Source: CADEEN01 sp963738425 (GTDB taxonomy: Bacteria > Pseudomonadota > Gammaproteobacteria > Burkholderiales > Burkholderiaceae_C). From it: DNA of 64,000 nt. The notes beneath the pieces are model-generated. The model had not been told where the DNA came from. It saw nothing but the letters and a program-made list of their open reading frames with translations, and made no database searches. The position numbers and the translations under genes were made by a program. Below, in pieces: positions 46,413 through 55,447 of the stretch; position 1 is the first letter of the stretch, and each line of letters opens with the position of its first letter. The stretch is taken from positions 62,001 to 126,000 of the forward strand of contig CAVTWT010000025.1 in assembly GCA_963738425.1 (NCBI GenBank). Reading direction: 5' to 3'.

Positions 46413-48902
46413 ATGTCCGATCTGTCTCAACCGAGCCCAAGCGCTGCGCTAGCCGCAGCAGCGCCATGGCGTTGGCCGACGCCGCCGTATGCCGGCTATC
46501 CGGCCGGCGAGTCGCCGGCGGATGCTGCCTGTGAAATTGAAGGCCTGACAAGCGCGGCCATCGGGGCCACGCTGCTGTCGATGGACTTTGCCGCGGGCCT
46601 GATCCGCGTCCGGGTGCATGCCACACGTTCCGAGATGAGCTTGCGCCTGGCGCAGCTGCGTCGCATCACGCTGACGGCGCCGATCTCCGCGCAACAGCCC
46701 GCGGCCGGCGACCCGCACGCGCACATGCTCGCGCCACCGGCAGCCGTCGAGTACCGCTTTCGCCTGGCGCAGGGCGGGGCGCTTTCCGGCAAGAGCGTCG
46801 GCCATGTGGCCACCGAACATGGCGTGTTCCTGTTTCCGCCGCTTGACGAGTCCGGACGCGTGCAGCGCGTTTTCGTGCCCAAGAGTTCGTATGCCGATTT
46901 CGAGATCGGGCCCCGCATCGGCGAGGTCCTGGTCGAGCAACTCGCAGTGACGCCCGAGCAGGTGGAGAGGGCGGTGGCCGAGCAGGCTTCGCTGCGCACA
47001 CGAAAGCTCGGTGAGTTGCTGCTGGCGCAGCGCATCGTCGAGCCTGTGCAACTGCTCGAAGCCATCGACCAGCAGGCACGCATGCCGGTGGTGCGCATCG
47101 GCGAGGCGCTGGTGGCGCTGAACCTGATCACGCCCAAGCAACTGGAGCATGCGCTCGAACAACAAAAGAGCGAGCGCTCGATTCCTCTCGGCGAGCTGCT
47201 GGTGCGCGCCGGTCATGTTTCGCGCCACGATTTGCAGCACGCCCTGGCGCGCAAGATGGGCTACCCGGTGATCGACGCCTCGGCGTTCCCGGTGGAGCCG
47301 GACGCCGTGCGCGTCTTGCCGTACACCATCGCGCGTCGCCTGCAGGTGATGCCGTTGCTGCTTCGCGGCGGTCAGCTCGTCGTGGCGATGGCAGATCCGT
47401 CTCGCCGCGCCGATGTCGACGAAATCGAGTTCGTCACGCAATTGAAGCTCGTGCCGGCGCTGGCACCGGCGGACCTGTTGCCCGCGGCCATCGCCGCCAC
47501 CTACCAGCGCTTCGGCGATGACCCCTGGGCCAACCATGTGCCGTTGGCACCGGACGAGAGCATCCAGTTCGACGCTGCCGATGCGAGCAAGCTGCTCGAG
47601 ACCTTGGAGCAGCAGCACCACAGCGCGCAACGCGACGGTGGCGAAGAGCAAGCCATCGAGCAGTCGGACAACTCGCTGGTGCGCCTGGTGCACACGATGA
47701 TCGTCGACGCGCATGCGCAGGGCGTGTCGGACATCCACATCGAGACCATGCCCGGCCACGAGAAGGTGCGCATCCGGTTTCGCAAGGACGGTGGCTTGAA
47801 GCCCTACCTCGAACTGCCGCACACCTACCGCGCGGCGATCGTGGCCCGCATCAAGATCATGTGCGACCTCGACATCAGCGAGCGCCGCAAGCCGCAGGAC
47901 GGCAAGATCAACTTCGCCAAGTTCTCGTCGCAGCACCGCCTGGAGCTGCGCGTGGCCACGATCCCGACCGCCAACGGCCTCGAAGACGTGGTGATGCGCT
48001 TGCTTGCCAACGCGCGCGCTTTGCCCATGGATCAGATCGGCTTGTCGGCCGGCAACTACAAGCGCCTGTCGAGCGCCATCGAGCGGCCCTATGGCATGGT
48101 GTTGTGTGTCGGCCCAACGGGCAGCGGCAAGACGACGACGCTGCACTCGGCGCTGGCGCACCTCAACACCGCACAGCGCAAGATCTGGACGGCCGAGGAT
48201 CCGGTAGAGATCACGCAGGCGGGGCTGCGCCAGGTGCAGGTCAATCCGAAGATCGAATGGACTTTCGCCAAGGCGCTGCGCTCTTTCCTGCGCGCCGACC
48301 CGGACGTGATCATGGTCGGCGAAATTCGCGACAAGGAAACGGCGCAGACCGCCGTCGAAGCCTCACTGACCGGTCACCTGGTGATGAGCACGCTGCACAC
48401 CAACAGCGCCCCCGAAACCGTCACGCGCCTGCTCGACATGGGCATGGACCCTTTCAACTTCGGCGACTCGCTGCTCGCGGTGCTGGCCCAGCGCCTGGTG
48501 CGCCGCCTGTGCCCGCATTGCCGCGTGGCGCGCAACGCCACGAGCGAGGAAGTCGACGAACTGCTGCACGACTGGCTGCACGTCTTTGTCGAAGGCACCG
48601 CACCGTCGAAGGACCAGGTGCTCGCCGAGTGGCACGCGCAGCACGGCCCGCAGCTGATGCAATGGGAGTCCAAAGGCTGCGCCTCTTGCGAAGGCACCGG
48701 CCTGCGCGGCCGTGCGGCGCTGCACGAGCTGATGAGCGTGACACGCGAGCTGCGGCACCTGATCCAAACCGGCGCCCGCGCCGAGCAGTTGCAACGCCAG
48801 GCGCTGGCGGACGGCATGCGCACGCTGCGCCAGGACGGCATCGACAAGGTGCTGGCCGGTGCGACCTCGATCGCCGAGGTCAGGGCGACAGCGAACGGTT
48901 AA
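46413..48902 (+). CDS. GspE/PilB-type secretion or pilus assembly ATPase
   Basis: 829 residues, longer than typical PilB (~570). N-terminal PilZ-like segment (about 40-190, YPAGESPADAACEIEG, GKSVGHVATEHGVFLFPPLD), two or three MshEN repeats (about 165-370, GEALVALNLITPKQLEHALEQQ), then the hexameric ATPase: SDIHIETMPGHEKVRIRFRKDGGLKPYLELP, Walker A GPTGSGKTTTLHSAL (about 567), Asp box, Walker B DPDVIMVGEIRDKETAQTAVEASLTGHLVMSTLHTNSA. The zinc site is LCPHC and GCASCEGTGLRGRAALHE. No pilin, pilC or secretin gene adjoins it. Could serve a type IV pilus or a type II-like system encoded elsewhere. Confidence 0.9.
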   Translation: MSDLSQPSPSAALAAAAPWRWPTPPYAGYPAGESPADAACEIEGLTSAAIGATLLSMDFAAGLIRVRVHATRSEMSLRLAQLRRITLTAPISAQQPAAGDPHAHMLAPPAAVEYRFRLAQGGALSGKSVGHVATEHGVFLFPPLDESGRVQRVFVPKSSYADFEIGPRIGEVLVEQLAVTPEQVERAVAEQASLRTRKLGELLLAQRIVEPVQLLEAIDQQARMPVVRIGEALVALNLITPKQLEHALEQQKSERSIPLGELLVRAGHVSRHDLQHALARKMGYPVIDASAFPVEPDAVRVLPYTIARRLQVMPLLLRGGQLVVAMADPSRRADVDEIEFVTQLKLVPALAPADLLPAAIAATYQRFGDDPWANHVPLAPDESIQFDAADASKLLETLEQQHHSAQRDGGEEQAIEQSDNSLVRLVHTMIVDAHAQGVSDIHIETMPGHEKVRIRFRKDGGLKPYLELPHTYRAAIVARIKIMCDLDISERRKPQDGKINFAKFSSQHRLELRVATIPTANGLEDVVMRLLANARALPMDQIGLSAGNYKRLSSAIERPYGMVLCVGPTGSGKTTTLHSALAHLNTAQRKIWTAEDPVEITQAGLRQVQVNPKIEWTFAKALRSFLRADPDVIMVGEIRDKETAQTAVEASLTGHLVMSTLHTNSAPETVTRLLDMGMDPFNFGDSLLAVLAQRLVRRLCPHCRVARNATSEEVDELLHDWLHVFVEGTAPSKDQVLAEWHAQHGPQLMQWESKGCASCEGTGLRGRAALHELMSVTRELRHLIQTGARAEQLQRQALADGMRTLRQDGIDKVLAGATSIAEVRATANG

Positions 48903-49889
48903 CTACTCGATCGTCACCTTGGCGTCTCTGACCAGCTTCGCGAACTTCTCGGTGTCGGCCTTGATCAACTGCGCCATCTGATCGGTGCTGTTGCCGACCG
49001 GCTCGGCGCCGATCTCTTCCATGCGCTTCTTGAAGTCGGGTGACTGGATCACCTTGACCATCTCGGCGTTCAGCCGCGCCACGATGTCCTTCGGCGTTGC
49101 AACGGGCGCCAGCACGCCGAACCAGGTGCCGATGTCGAAGCCCTTCAAGCCGGCTTCGTCGAGCGTCGGCACGTCGGGCAGCGTGGTCGAGCGTTTGCCC
49201 GTGGTCACAGCCAGCGCGCGCAGCTTGCCGCTCTTGATGTGCTGCAGCACCGGCGTGATGGTGTCGAACGACATCGTCACCTGGCCGCCGAGCAGGTCGG
49301 TCGTCAGCGGGCCACTGCCTTTGTACGGCACATGGACGAGGTCGGTGGCCGTGATGTTCTCGAACTGCGTGCCGATCAGATGCTGCGCGGTGCCGTTGCC
49401 GTTGGAGCCGTAGTTCAGCTTGCCCGGTTGCGCCTTGGCCAGTGCCACCAGCTCGGCGACGTTCTTGGCCGGCGTGGCGGCGTTGACCACGAGCACGTTG
49501 GGCACGAGCGCGATCTCGGTGATCGGCGCGAAGTCCTTCTGCAAGTCGTAGGGCAGCTTTTTGTAGACGCTCGACGCGATCGTGTGATGGACCGCGCCGA
49601 CCAGCAGCGTGTAGCCGTCGGCCTTGGCCTTGGCCACGTAGTCGGCGCCGAGGGTGGCGCCGGCGCCGGGTTTGCTTTCGACGATCACGGTTTGACCGAG
49701 GCTTTGCGTCAGCTTGTCGGCTAGCGCACGGGCCAGCACGTCGGTGGTGCCGCCTGCGGGGAAGGGCACGACGAGGCTGATCGGCTTGTTGGGCCAGGCT
49801 TGCGCCATGGCGCCGCCGCCGGAGAGGCCGACGGCGAGTGCGACGGCTTGAACGATGCGGCGGCGATTGAGGGTGCGGGTGCTTGTCAT
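48903..49889 (-). CDS. Bug-family tricarboxylate receptor
   Basis: 328 residues. Signal peptide (RRRIVQAVALAVGLSGGGAMAQ), then WPNKPISLVVPFPAGGTTDVLARALADKL, ESKPGAGATLGADYVAKAKADGYTLL, HVPYKGSGPLTTDLLGGQV and VPTLDEAGLKGFDIGTWFG. The conserved Asp-containing cap loop (AKADGYT) contacts the carboxylate. Encoded 20 bases after the dehydrogenase gene on the same strand, so it probably binds the tartrate- or malate-like substrate that enzyme oxidises. Confidence 0.93.
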   Translation of the reverse strand: MTSTRTLNRRRIVQAVALAVGLSGGGAMAQAWPNKPISLVVPFPAGGTTDVLARALADKLTQSLGQTVIVESKPGAGATLGADYVAKAKADGYTLLVGAVHHTIASSVYKKLPYDLQKDFAPITEIALVPNVLVVNAATPAKNVAELVALAKAQPGKLNYGSNGNGTAQHLIGTQFENITATDLVHVPYKGSGPLTTDLLGGQVTMSFDTITPVLQHIKSGKLRALAVTTGKRSTTLPDVPTLDEAGLKGFDIGTWFGVLAPVATPKDIVARLNAEMVKVIQSPDFKKRMEEIGAEPVGNSTDQMAQLIKADTEKFAKLVRDAKVTIE

Positions 49890-49909
49890 GCTTGTCTCCA
49901 GTTCTGAAT

Positions 49910-50998
49910 TCAGGCGGCCAGGCGGTTCGCGCTGGTGGACAGCAATCCGCACACGGCTTGCGTGACCTGCGCGGTAGTCGCGTTGCCGCCGAGGTCGCGT
50001 GTGTGCAGAGCAGGGTTCGCGGTCACCTGCTCGATGGCCGCCATCACACGCTTCGCAGCGTCGTGCTCGCCCAGATGCTCGAGCAGCATGACGACCGACC
50101 AGAAGGTGCCGACCGGATTGGCCAGGCCCTTGCCCATGATGTCGAAGGCCGAGCCGTGGATCGGCTCGAACATCGACGGGTAGCGGCGCTCGGGATCGAT
50201 GTTGCCGGTCGGCGCGATGCCCAGGCTGCCGGCGAGTGCAGCAGCCAGATCGCTGAGGATGTCGGCGTGCAGGTTGGTGGCCACGATGGTGTCGAGCGAC
50301 GCCGGCCGGTTGATCATGCGCGCCGTCGATGCGTCGACCAACTCCTTGTCCCAGGTCACGTCCGGGAACTCCTTGCCGATCTGCAGCGCGATCTCGTCCC
50401 ACATCACCATCGCGTGGCGCTGGGCGTTGCTCTTGGTGATGACGGTCAGCAGTTTGCGCGGCCGCGATGCGGCCAGCTTGAAGGCGAAGCGCATGATGCG
50501 TTCGACACCGGCGCGGGTCATCATCGAAACATCGGTGGCGGCTTCGATCGGGTGGCCCTGGTGCACACGGCCGCCGACGCCGGCGTATTCGCCTTCCGAG
50601 TTCTCGCGCACGATGACCCAGTTCAGGTCGTCGGGGCCGCAGCGCTTCAACGGGCCGTCGATGCCGGGCAGGATGCGCGTCGGCCGCACGTTGGCGTACT
50701 GGTCGAAGCCCTGGCAGATCTTCAGGCGCAGGCCCCACAGCGTGATGTGATCCGGGATGTGCGGATCGCCGGCCGAGCCGAACAGGATGGCGTCTTTGTT
50801 GCGGATCGCGTCCAGGCCGTCGGCCGGCATCATCACGCCGTGCTCGCGGAAGTAGTCGCCTCCCCAGCCGAAGTTCTCGAATTCGAAGCGGAAGGTGCTG
50901 CTCGAGGTGGCGAGCGCCTCCAGTACTTGCTGGCCGGCAGGAATCACTTCCTTGCCGATGCCGTCACCGGGAATGGTGGCGATGAAATAGGTCTTCAT
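49910..50998 (-). CDS. tartrate/D-malate dehydrogenase family (TtuC-like)
   Basis: 362 residues. Member of the isocitrate/isopropylmalate dehydrogenase family: IPGDGIGKEVIPAG, SAGDPHIPDHITLWGLRLKICQGFDQYANVRP, the NAD-linked ENSEGEYAGVGG, metal-binding DASTARMINRPASLDTIVATNLHADILSDLAAALAGSLGIAPTGNID and EPIHGSAFDIMGKGLANP. The LRLKICQGFDQYANVRP block is that of tartrate dehydrogenase/D-malate decarboxylase rather than LeuB. ATG 50998 begins at the first strand; an upstream ATG adds twelve residues. Divergent from the LysR gene by 112 bp. Confidence 0.88.
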   Translation of the reverse strand: MKTYFIATIPGDGIGKEVIPAGQQVLEALATSSSTFRFEFENFGWGGDYFREHGVMMPADGLDAIRNKDAILFGSAGDPHIPDHITLWGLRLKICQGFDQYANVRPTRILPGIDGPLKRCGPDDLNWVIVRENSEGEYAGVGGRVHQGHPIEAATDVSMMTRAGVERIMRFAFKLAASRPRKLLTVITKSNAQRHAMVMWDEIALQIGKEFPDVTWDKELVDASTARMINRPASLDTIVATNLHADILSDLAAALAGSLGIAPTGNIDPERRYPSMFEPIHGSAFDIMGKGLANPVGTFWSVVMLLEHLGEHDAAKRVMAAIEQVTANPALHTRDLGGNATTAQVTQAVCGLLSTSANRLAA

Positions 50999-51110
50999 GG
51001 TGGTGTCCTCGTGAGGGTGGGCGGATGGCGTCACTGTAGAAACTGGACGGCCTGTGTGCGCAGGTCTAAAGTGAATCCATCGTTAACCTGGATTCAACAA
51101 TCAGGCGCAT

Positions 51111-52034
51111 ATGAAGGCTGGCATTCAACCCGCAGATCTAGGCTTTTTCTCAGCGCTGGCCAGCGCCGGAAGCCTGAGCGCTGCGGCGCGCGAGCTCGGC
51201 ATCACGACGCCGGCTGTCAGCAAACGGCTGACGCTGATGGAATCGCGTGTCGGCGTGCCGCTGGTGAATCGTACGACGCGGCGCATGAGCCTGACGCCCG
51301 AGGGCGAGCTTTATCTCGAGCATGCGCGCCGCATCCTCGTCGAGATCGACGACATGTCGCAGTTGCTCGGCGTGTCCAAGGCGACGCCGCAGGGCCTGCT
51401 GCGCGTCAATGCGACGCTTGGTTTCGGGCGCAGCCATGTGGCGCCGCTGATCTCGCGCTTCGTGCGCAAGCACCCGCAGGTCGAAGTGCAGTTGCAGCTG
51501 TCGGTCAACCCGCCGCCGCTGACCGAAGATGCCTTCGACGTCTGCATCCGCTTTGGCGCACCGCCGGACAGCCGCGTGATCGCGCGCCGCCTCGCGCCGA
51601 ATCGCCGCTTGCTGTGCGCGTCGCCGGCCTATCTGGCCAGGCACGGCATGCCGAAAGTGCCGAATGACCTGGCGAAACACAACTGCATCGGCATCCGTCA
51701 GGGCGAAGAGGCTTATGGCGTCTGGCGCCTGGCCAGCGGGCGCGGCAAGAGCGCCAACGCCGAAGCCGTGAAGACGCGCGGCAACCTGGCCACCAACGAC
51801 GGCGAAATCGCCGTCAGCTGGGCACTCGACGGGCACGGCATCCTGATGCGCGCCGAGTGGGACATCGAGCGCTTCCTGAAGAACGGCCGACTGGTGCAGG
51901 TCCTGCCCCAGTACGCCACGCCCGATGCGGACGTCTACGCGGTCTACCCGCAGCGGCACCAGTTGGCGGCGCGCGTGCGGGCCTTTGTCGACTTCGTGGC
52001 GCTGTCCTTGGGTGGCGCCGCGCGCGGTCCGTGA
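51111..52034 (+). CDS. LysR-family transcriptional regulator
   Basis: 307 residues. Helix-turn-helix ADLGFFSALASAGSLSAAARELGITTPAVSKRLTLMESRVGVPLVNRTTRRMSLTPEG at residues 8-65, and a periplasmic-binding-protein-like effector domain (about 90-300). Divergent from the dehydrogenase-Bug operon, which it most likely activates in response to the substrate acid. No strong ribosome-binding site; ATG 51111 matches the family start. Confidence 0.93.
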   Translation: MKAGIQPADLGFFSALASAGSLSAAARELGITTPAVSKRLTLMESRVGVPLVNRTTRRMSLTPEGELYLEHARRILVEIDDMSQLLGVSKATPQGLLRVNATLGFGRSHVAPLISRFVRKHPQVEVQLQLSVNPPPLTEDAFDVCIRFGAPPDSRVIARRLAPNRRLLCASPAYLARHGMPKVPNDLAKHNCIGIRQGEEAYGVWRLASGRGKSANAEAVKTRGNLATNDGEIAVSWALDGHGILMRAEWDIERFLKNGRLVQVLPQYATPDADVYAVYPQRHQLAARVRAFVDFVALSLGGAARGP

Positions 52035-52187
52035 CGGGGTTCACAGGCCCTGTACGCGTGTAGGAAGTTGCCTGACAGGCCGCACAGAAGAAAGTGGACT
52101 CAAGTCATGGCGTGCAGCATCTGGCTGCGACGTGCGGCGGTCCCTACAGTCTCTTCATCGAATTGATTGAAGAGGGAACACGACTCC

Positions 52188-52511
52188 ATGAACGCCGACC
52201 AGATCCTTGCCGAGATTCGCGAAGCCAACCTGTCGTACCTGATGCTGGCCCAAAGCCTCATCCGTGCCGACCGCGAACAGGCCCTCTACCGCCTGGGCAT
52301 CGCCGAAGAGACTGCAACGATGATCGGCGGCCTGACGCCGGCGCAGATCATGAAGATCGCGCAGACCAACACGCTGCTGTGCCGCTTCCGCATGGACGAC
52401 GAGATCGTCTGGAACCTGCTCACCAGCCACGGCAAGTCCAGCGCAAACGATCACGTTGGAAGACTCCACGCAGCGATACTGATGGCCGGGCGCCACCAGG
52501 AAGCCGCCTGA
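52188..52511 (+). CDS. flhD: flagellar master regulator FlhD
   Basis: 107 residues. MNADQILAEIREANLSYLMLAQSLIRADREQALYRLGIAEETATMIGGLTPAQIMKIAQTNTLLCRFR is the FlhD family sequence almost end to end. With FlhC it forms the FlhD4C2 activator of class II flagellar operons. ATG 52188 is preceded by AGAGGGA. It ends one base before flhC. As in other Burkholderiales it heads the flagellar block next to motAB. Confidence 0.95.
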   Translation: MNADQILAEIREANLSYLMLAQSLIRADREQALYRLGIAEETATMIGGLTPAQIMKIAQTNTLLCRFRMDDEIVWNLLTSHGKSSANDHVGRLHAAILMAGRHQEAA

Positions 52512-52512
52512 C

Positions 52513-53070
52513 ATGCCCCGCGTCAAGAGCATCCTCACCGAAGCCAAGCAGATCGAGCGTGCGGTCACGCTGATCCATCTCGGCGCGCGCCTGCAGGTGC
52601 TGGAGTCTGAAACCGACCTCAGCTACGAGCGCCTGCTGCGCCTGTACAAGGAGGTCGCCGGCAAGAGCCCGAGCAAGGGCCAGTTGCCGTTTTCGACCGA
52701 CTGGTTCATGACCTGGCAGCCCAACATCCACGCCAGCCTGTTCCTGAACATTCATGAATATCTGAACAAGTCGTCGGCGCTCGACGAAATCGACGTGGTG
52801 ATCAAGGCCTACCAGCTTTACCTGGAGCAGGTGGCGACGCAGGAACTCGAGCCGATGTTGTCGGTCACGCGCGCCTGGCGTCTGGTCAAGTTCGTCGACA
52901 ACGGCATGCTGACGATGACCAAATGTTCTTCGTGCGGTGGGCATTTCGTCACGCATCCGCACGAGATCGCCAAGCACTTCACCTGCGGTCTGTGTAACCC
53001 TCCGGCTCGTGCTGGCAAGGGAAAGGCGGCCGGTTCGCTGCGGATGCAGTCCGCGGCAGCCGCCCACTGA
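52513..53070 (+). CDS. flhC: flagellar master regulator FlhC
   Basis: 185 residues. Zinc-binding cysteines 138, 141, 158 and 161 (CSSC, CGLC) match those of E. coli FlhC. LSYERLLRLYKEVAGKSPSKGQLPFSTDWFMTWQPNIHASLF is the conserved DNA-binding region. The C-terminal 20 residues (ARAGKGKAAGSLRM onward) are variable. Operates as the FlhDC hetero-hexamer. A strong terminator follows 58 bases after the stop, separating it from motA. Confidence 0.95.
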   Translation: MPRVKSILTEAKQIERAVTLIHLGARLQVLESETDLSYERLLRLYKEVAGKSPSKGQLPFSTDWFMTWQPNIHASLFLNIHEYLNKSSALDEIDVVIKAYQLYLEQVATQELEPMLSVTRAWRLVKFVDNGMLTMTKCSSCGGHFVTHPHEIAKHFTCGLCNPPARAGKGKAAGSLRMQSAAAAH

Positions 53071-53128
53071 GTCCGCAGCCGGCACTGGTTACTTGCTTGT
53101 CTCCTCCTGGCACAGTCCCTGTGCTTTC

Positions 53129-53158
53129 AAACGGCTCCCGCAAGGAGCCGTTTTCTTT
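53129..53158 (+). terminator. intrinsic terminator after flhDC
   Basis: Stem AACGGCTCC/GGAGCCGTT with loop CGCAA, followed by TTCTTTT. It ends the flhDC transcript so that motAB needs its own promoter. Confidence 0.9.
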
Positions 53159-53220
53159 TGGGGTGTCAAATCGGGCTTGATGCACCGATTGCGAGAAGGA
53201 TCGCGCGCCGACACTCCTTC

Positions 53221-53247
53221 TCAAGCGCCGCATCGCACCGCCGATAA
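53221..53247 (+). promoter_or_regulatory. sigma-28 (FliA) promoter of motAB
   Basis: TCAA, exactly 15 bases, then GCCGATAA (53240-53247). The -10 is a perfect FliA match and the -35 differs in one base from TAAA. It lies 31 bases upstream of the motA ATG and downstream of the flhDC terminator, making motAB a late-class operon here. fliA itself is at 60961. Confidence 0.8.
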
Positions 53248-53278
53248 AGCGCATGTCCCTCAGCTTTCATAGGCTCCC

Positions 53279-54139
53279 ATGTTCGTCATCGTCGGCTGGC
53301 TCGTTGCGCTCGGCTGCATCTTCGGCGTCTTCATCGTCCACGGCGGCAACATCGGCGTCGTGCTGAAGGCCTTGCCGTTCGAGATGACAACGATCATGGG
53401 CGCGGCGATCGGTGCGTTCATCGCCAACAACCAGACCAAGGTGCTGAAGTCGACGATGGCCGGCCTGGCGATGTGCTTCAAGGGTAGCAAGTACACCAAG
53501 GCGCGCTACATGGAGCTGATGGCGCTGCTCTACGACATCCTGCAGAAGGCGCGCAAAGAAGGCCTGATGGCGATCGAGAGCGATGTCGAGAAGCCGCACG
53601 AGTCGCCGCTGTTCAAGAAGTACGCCGTCGTCGGCAGCGACCACCACGTCGTCGAGTTTGTGACCGACTACCTGCGCATGATGGTCTCGGGCAACCTCAA
53701 CTCGCACGAGATCGAGTCGCTGATGGACAGCGAGATCGACACCCATCACCACGAGGCGCATGCGCCGGTCGCCGCGCTGCAGCGCGTCGCCGGCGGCCTG
53801 CCGGCCTTCGGCATCGTCGCCGCGGTGCTGGGCGTGGTCAACACGATGGGCTCGGTCGGTCAGCCGCCGGCCGTGCTCGGCGCCATGATCGGCTCGGCGC
53901 TGGTTGGCACCTTCCTCGGCATCCTGCTGGCCTACGCCATCTTCGAGCCGCTCGCCGGTTTGCTGGAGCAGAAGGTCGACGAGAGCGGCAAGGAGCTGCA
54001 ATGCATCAAGACCACGCTGCTGGCGTCGATGCAGGGTTATGCGCCGCAGGTCGCGGTGGAGTTCGGGCGCAAGGTGCTCTATTCAACTGATCGGCCGTCG
54101 TTTGCCGAACTCGAAAGCCACGTCAAAGGCAAGAAGTGA
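53279..54139 (+). CDS. motA: flagellar motor stator protein MotA
   Basis: 286 residues, four membrane helices: FVIVGWLVALGCIFGVFIVHG, FEMTTIMGAAIGAFIANN, then after a large cytoplasmic loop LPAFGIVAAVLGVVNTMGSV and AMIGSALVGTFLGILLAYAIFEPLAGLL. The cytoplasmic loop holds the charged rotor contact RKEGLMAIESDVEKPHESPLF. Proton-driven stator with MotB. Transcribed from the sigma-28 promoter just upstream. Confidence 0.96.
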   Translation: MFVIVGWLVALGCIFGVFIVHGGNIGVVLKALPFEMTTIMGAAIGAFIANNQTKVLKSTMAGLAMCFKGSKYTKARYMELMALLYDILQKARKEGLMAIESDVEKPHESPLFKKYAVVGSDHHVVEFVTDYLRMMVSGNLNSHEIESLMDSEIDTHHHEAHAPVAALQRVAGGLPAFGIVAAVLGVVNTMGSVGQPPAVLGAMIGSALVGTFLGILLAYAIFEPLAGLLEQKVDESGKELQCIKTTLLASMQGYAPQVAVEFGRKVLYSTDRPSFAELESHVKGKK

Positions 54140-54150
54140 ACGCAATCTCC

Positions 54151-54248
54151 TTCACCGCAGAGGCGCGGAGAACGCAGAGGTTCGCAGAGGGACTCCAGGC
54201 AATGAATTCTCTGCGCTCCTCTGCGTTCCTCTGCGCCTCTGCGGTGAA
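54151..54248. repeat. 98-bp palindromic repeat, copy 2
   Basis: TTCACCGCAGAGGCGCGGAG onward forms the left arm (54151-54190), with the right arm from TCTCTGCGCTCCTCTGCG to CCTCTGCGGTGAA (54208-54248). Nearly identical ends to copy 1 at 15487-15583. It fills the motA-motB gap and would fold into a large hairpin in the mRNA. Confidence 0.9.
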
Positions 54249-54266
54249 TGAAACTGGGCTTTGACC

Positions 54267-55220
54267 ATGGCCGGTGACGCAAAGAAGCTGCAGCCAATCA
54301 TCGTCAAGAAGATCAAGAAGGGCGGCCATGGCCACCACGGTGGAGCCTGGAAGATCGCCTATGCCGACTTCGTGACGGCGATGATGGCCTTCTTCCTGCT
54401 GATGTGGCTGCTGGGCTCGACCACCGAGGGTGACAAGAAGGGCATCGCCGATTACTTTCAGTCGCCGCTCAAGGTGGCGATGGCCGGCGGCTCGGGCTCG
54501 GGCGACTCGTCGCACGTCATCAAGGGCGGTGGCCAGGATCTGACGCGCACCACCGGCCAGGTCAAGCGCGGCGAGGTCGAGTCCAAGCGCGACGCGGTCA
54601 ACCTGCATGCGTTAAAGCAGGAGCAGGTGCGCGCCGAGATCGCGCGGCTCGAAGACCTGAAGAAGAAGGTCGAGAGCAAGATTGCAGCCAGTGCGCGTCT
54701 GGCGCAGATGGCCACGCAAATCAAGCTCGACATGACGCGCGACGGCCTGCGCATCCAGATCGTCGACGAGCAGAACCGGCCGATGTTCGCCAGCGGCTCG
54801 GCGATGGTGCAGCCGCACATGCGCGACCTGTTGCACGAGATCGGCCAGGTGCTGACCGAAGTGCCGAACCGCCTGACGCTGGAAGGCCATACCGACGCGC
54901 AGGCATTCATCGGCGGCGAGCGCGGCTACAGCAACTGGGAACTCTCTTCCGACCGGGCGAACGCCTCGCGCCGCGAGCTGGTGGCGGGTGGCCTGGCCGA
55001 TGACCGCGTGCTGCGCGTGCAGGGCCTGGCGTCGAGTCAGCCGATCGACAGCGCCGACCCGCGGGCGGCAAGTAACCGGCGCATCAGCATCATCGTCATG
55101 AACCGCGAGGCGGAAGACCGCATGTTCCGCACCGCGCCAGAAGTCGCCGAAGCGCTCGAAACGGAGCCATCGGTCATTACGCCGGTGATGCCGATCGTCT
55201 CGCGCACGGAGAAGCCGTGA
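54267..55220 (+). CDS. motB: flagellar motor stator protein MotB
   Basis: 317 residues. Single membrane helix with the proton-binding Asp34 (WKIAYADFVTAMMAFFLLMWLLGS), a plug region, a coiled-coil-like linker (KQEQVRAEIARLEDLKKKVE) and a C-terminal OmpA-type peptidoglycan-binding domain (RLTLEGHTDAQAF, NWELSSDRANASRRELVAGG, NRRISIIVM). Anchors the stator to the cell wall. ATG 54267 lies 18 bases after the palindromic repeat, with a weak ribosome-binding site. The 227-bp gap to flhB holds only a 20-bp palindrome. Confidence 0.95.
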   Translation: MAGDAKKLQPIIVKKIKKGGHGHHGGAWKIAYADFVTAMMAFFLLMWLLGSTTEGDKKGIADYFQSPLKVAMAGGSGSGDSSHVIKGGGQDLTRTTGQVKRGEVESKRDAVNLHALKQEQVRAEIARLEDLKKKVESKIAASARLAQMATQIKLDMTRDGLRIQIVDEQNRPMFASGSAMVQPHMRDLLHEIGQVLTEVPNRLTLEGHTDAQAFIGGERGYSNWELSSDRANASRRELVAGGLADDRVLRVQGLASSQPIDSADPRAASNRRISIIVMNREAEDRMFRTAPEVAEALETEPSVITPVMPIVSRTEKP

Positions 55221-55280
55221 ACGAACCCGACACCCTCGCTCGTCCCACGCAATCGGCGCCACTCGGCGTTGCAAATGCTC

Positions 55281-55300
55281 GCCATAGCCCGGGCTATGGC
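55281..55300. repeat. perfect 20-bp palindrome
   Basis: GCCATAGCCCGGGCTATGGC reads the same on both strands. It lies between motB and flhB, 147 bases before the flhB ATG, with no U tract. A dimeric-regulator site or a cruciform are possible; nothing identifies the protein. Confidence 0.7.
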
Positions 55301-55447
55301 TGTGCTTTGCGCCTTGATTGGCACCGCTTGCGCGGGCCACTCGGCCGCGCCGGATTCATTCACGCCTTCTGAGCCGCAGAAACAAGCGCAGTAAACAGCC
55401 CTCTTATCGCGCTTAAGTTTTCTGCGCGCGCCCGGCACCATGCCTGC

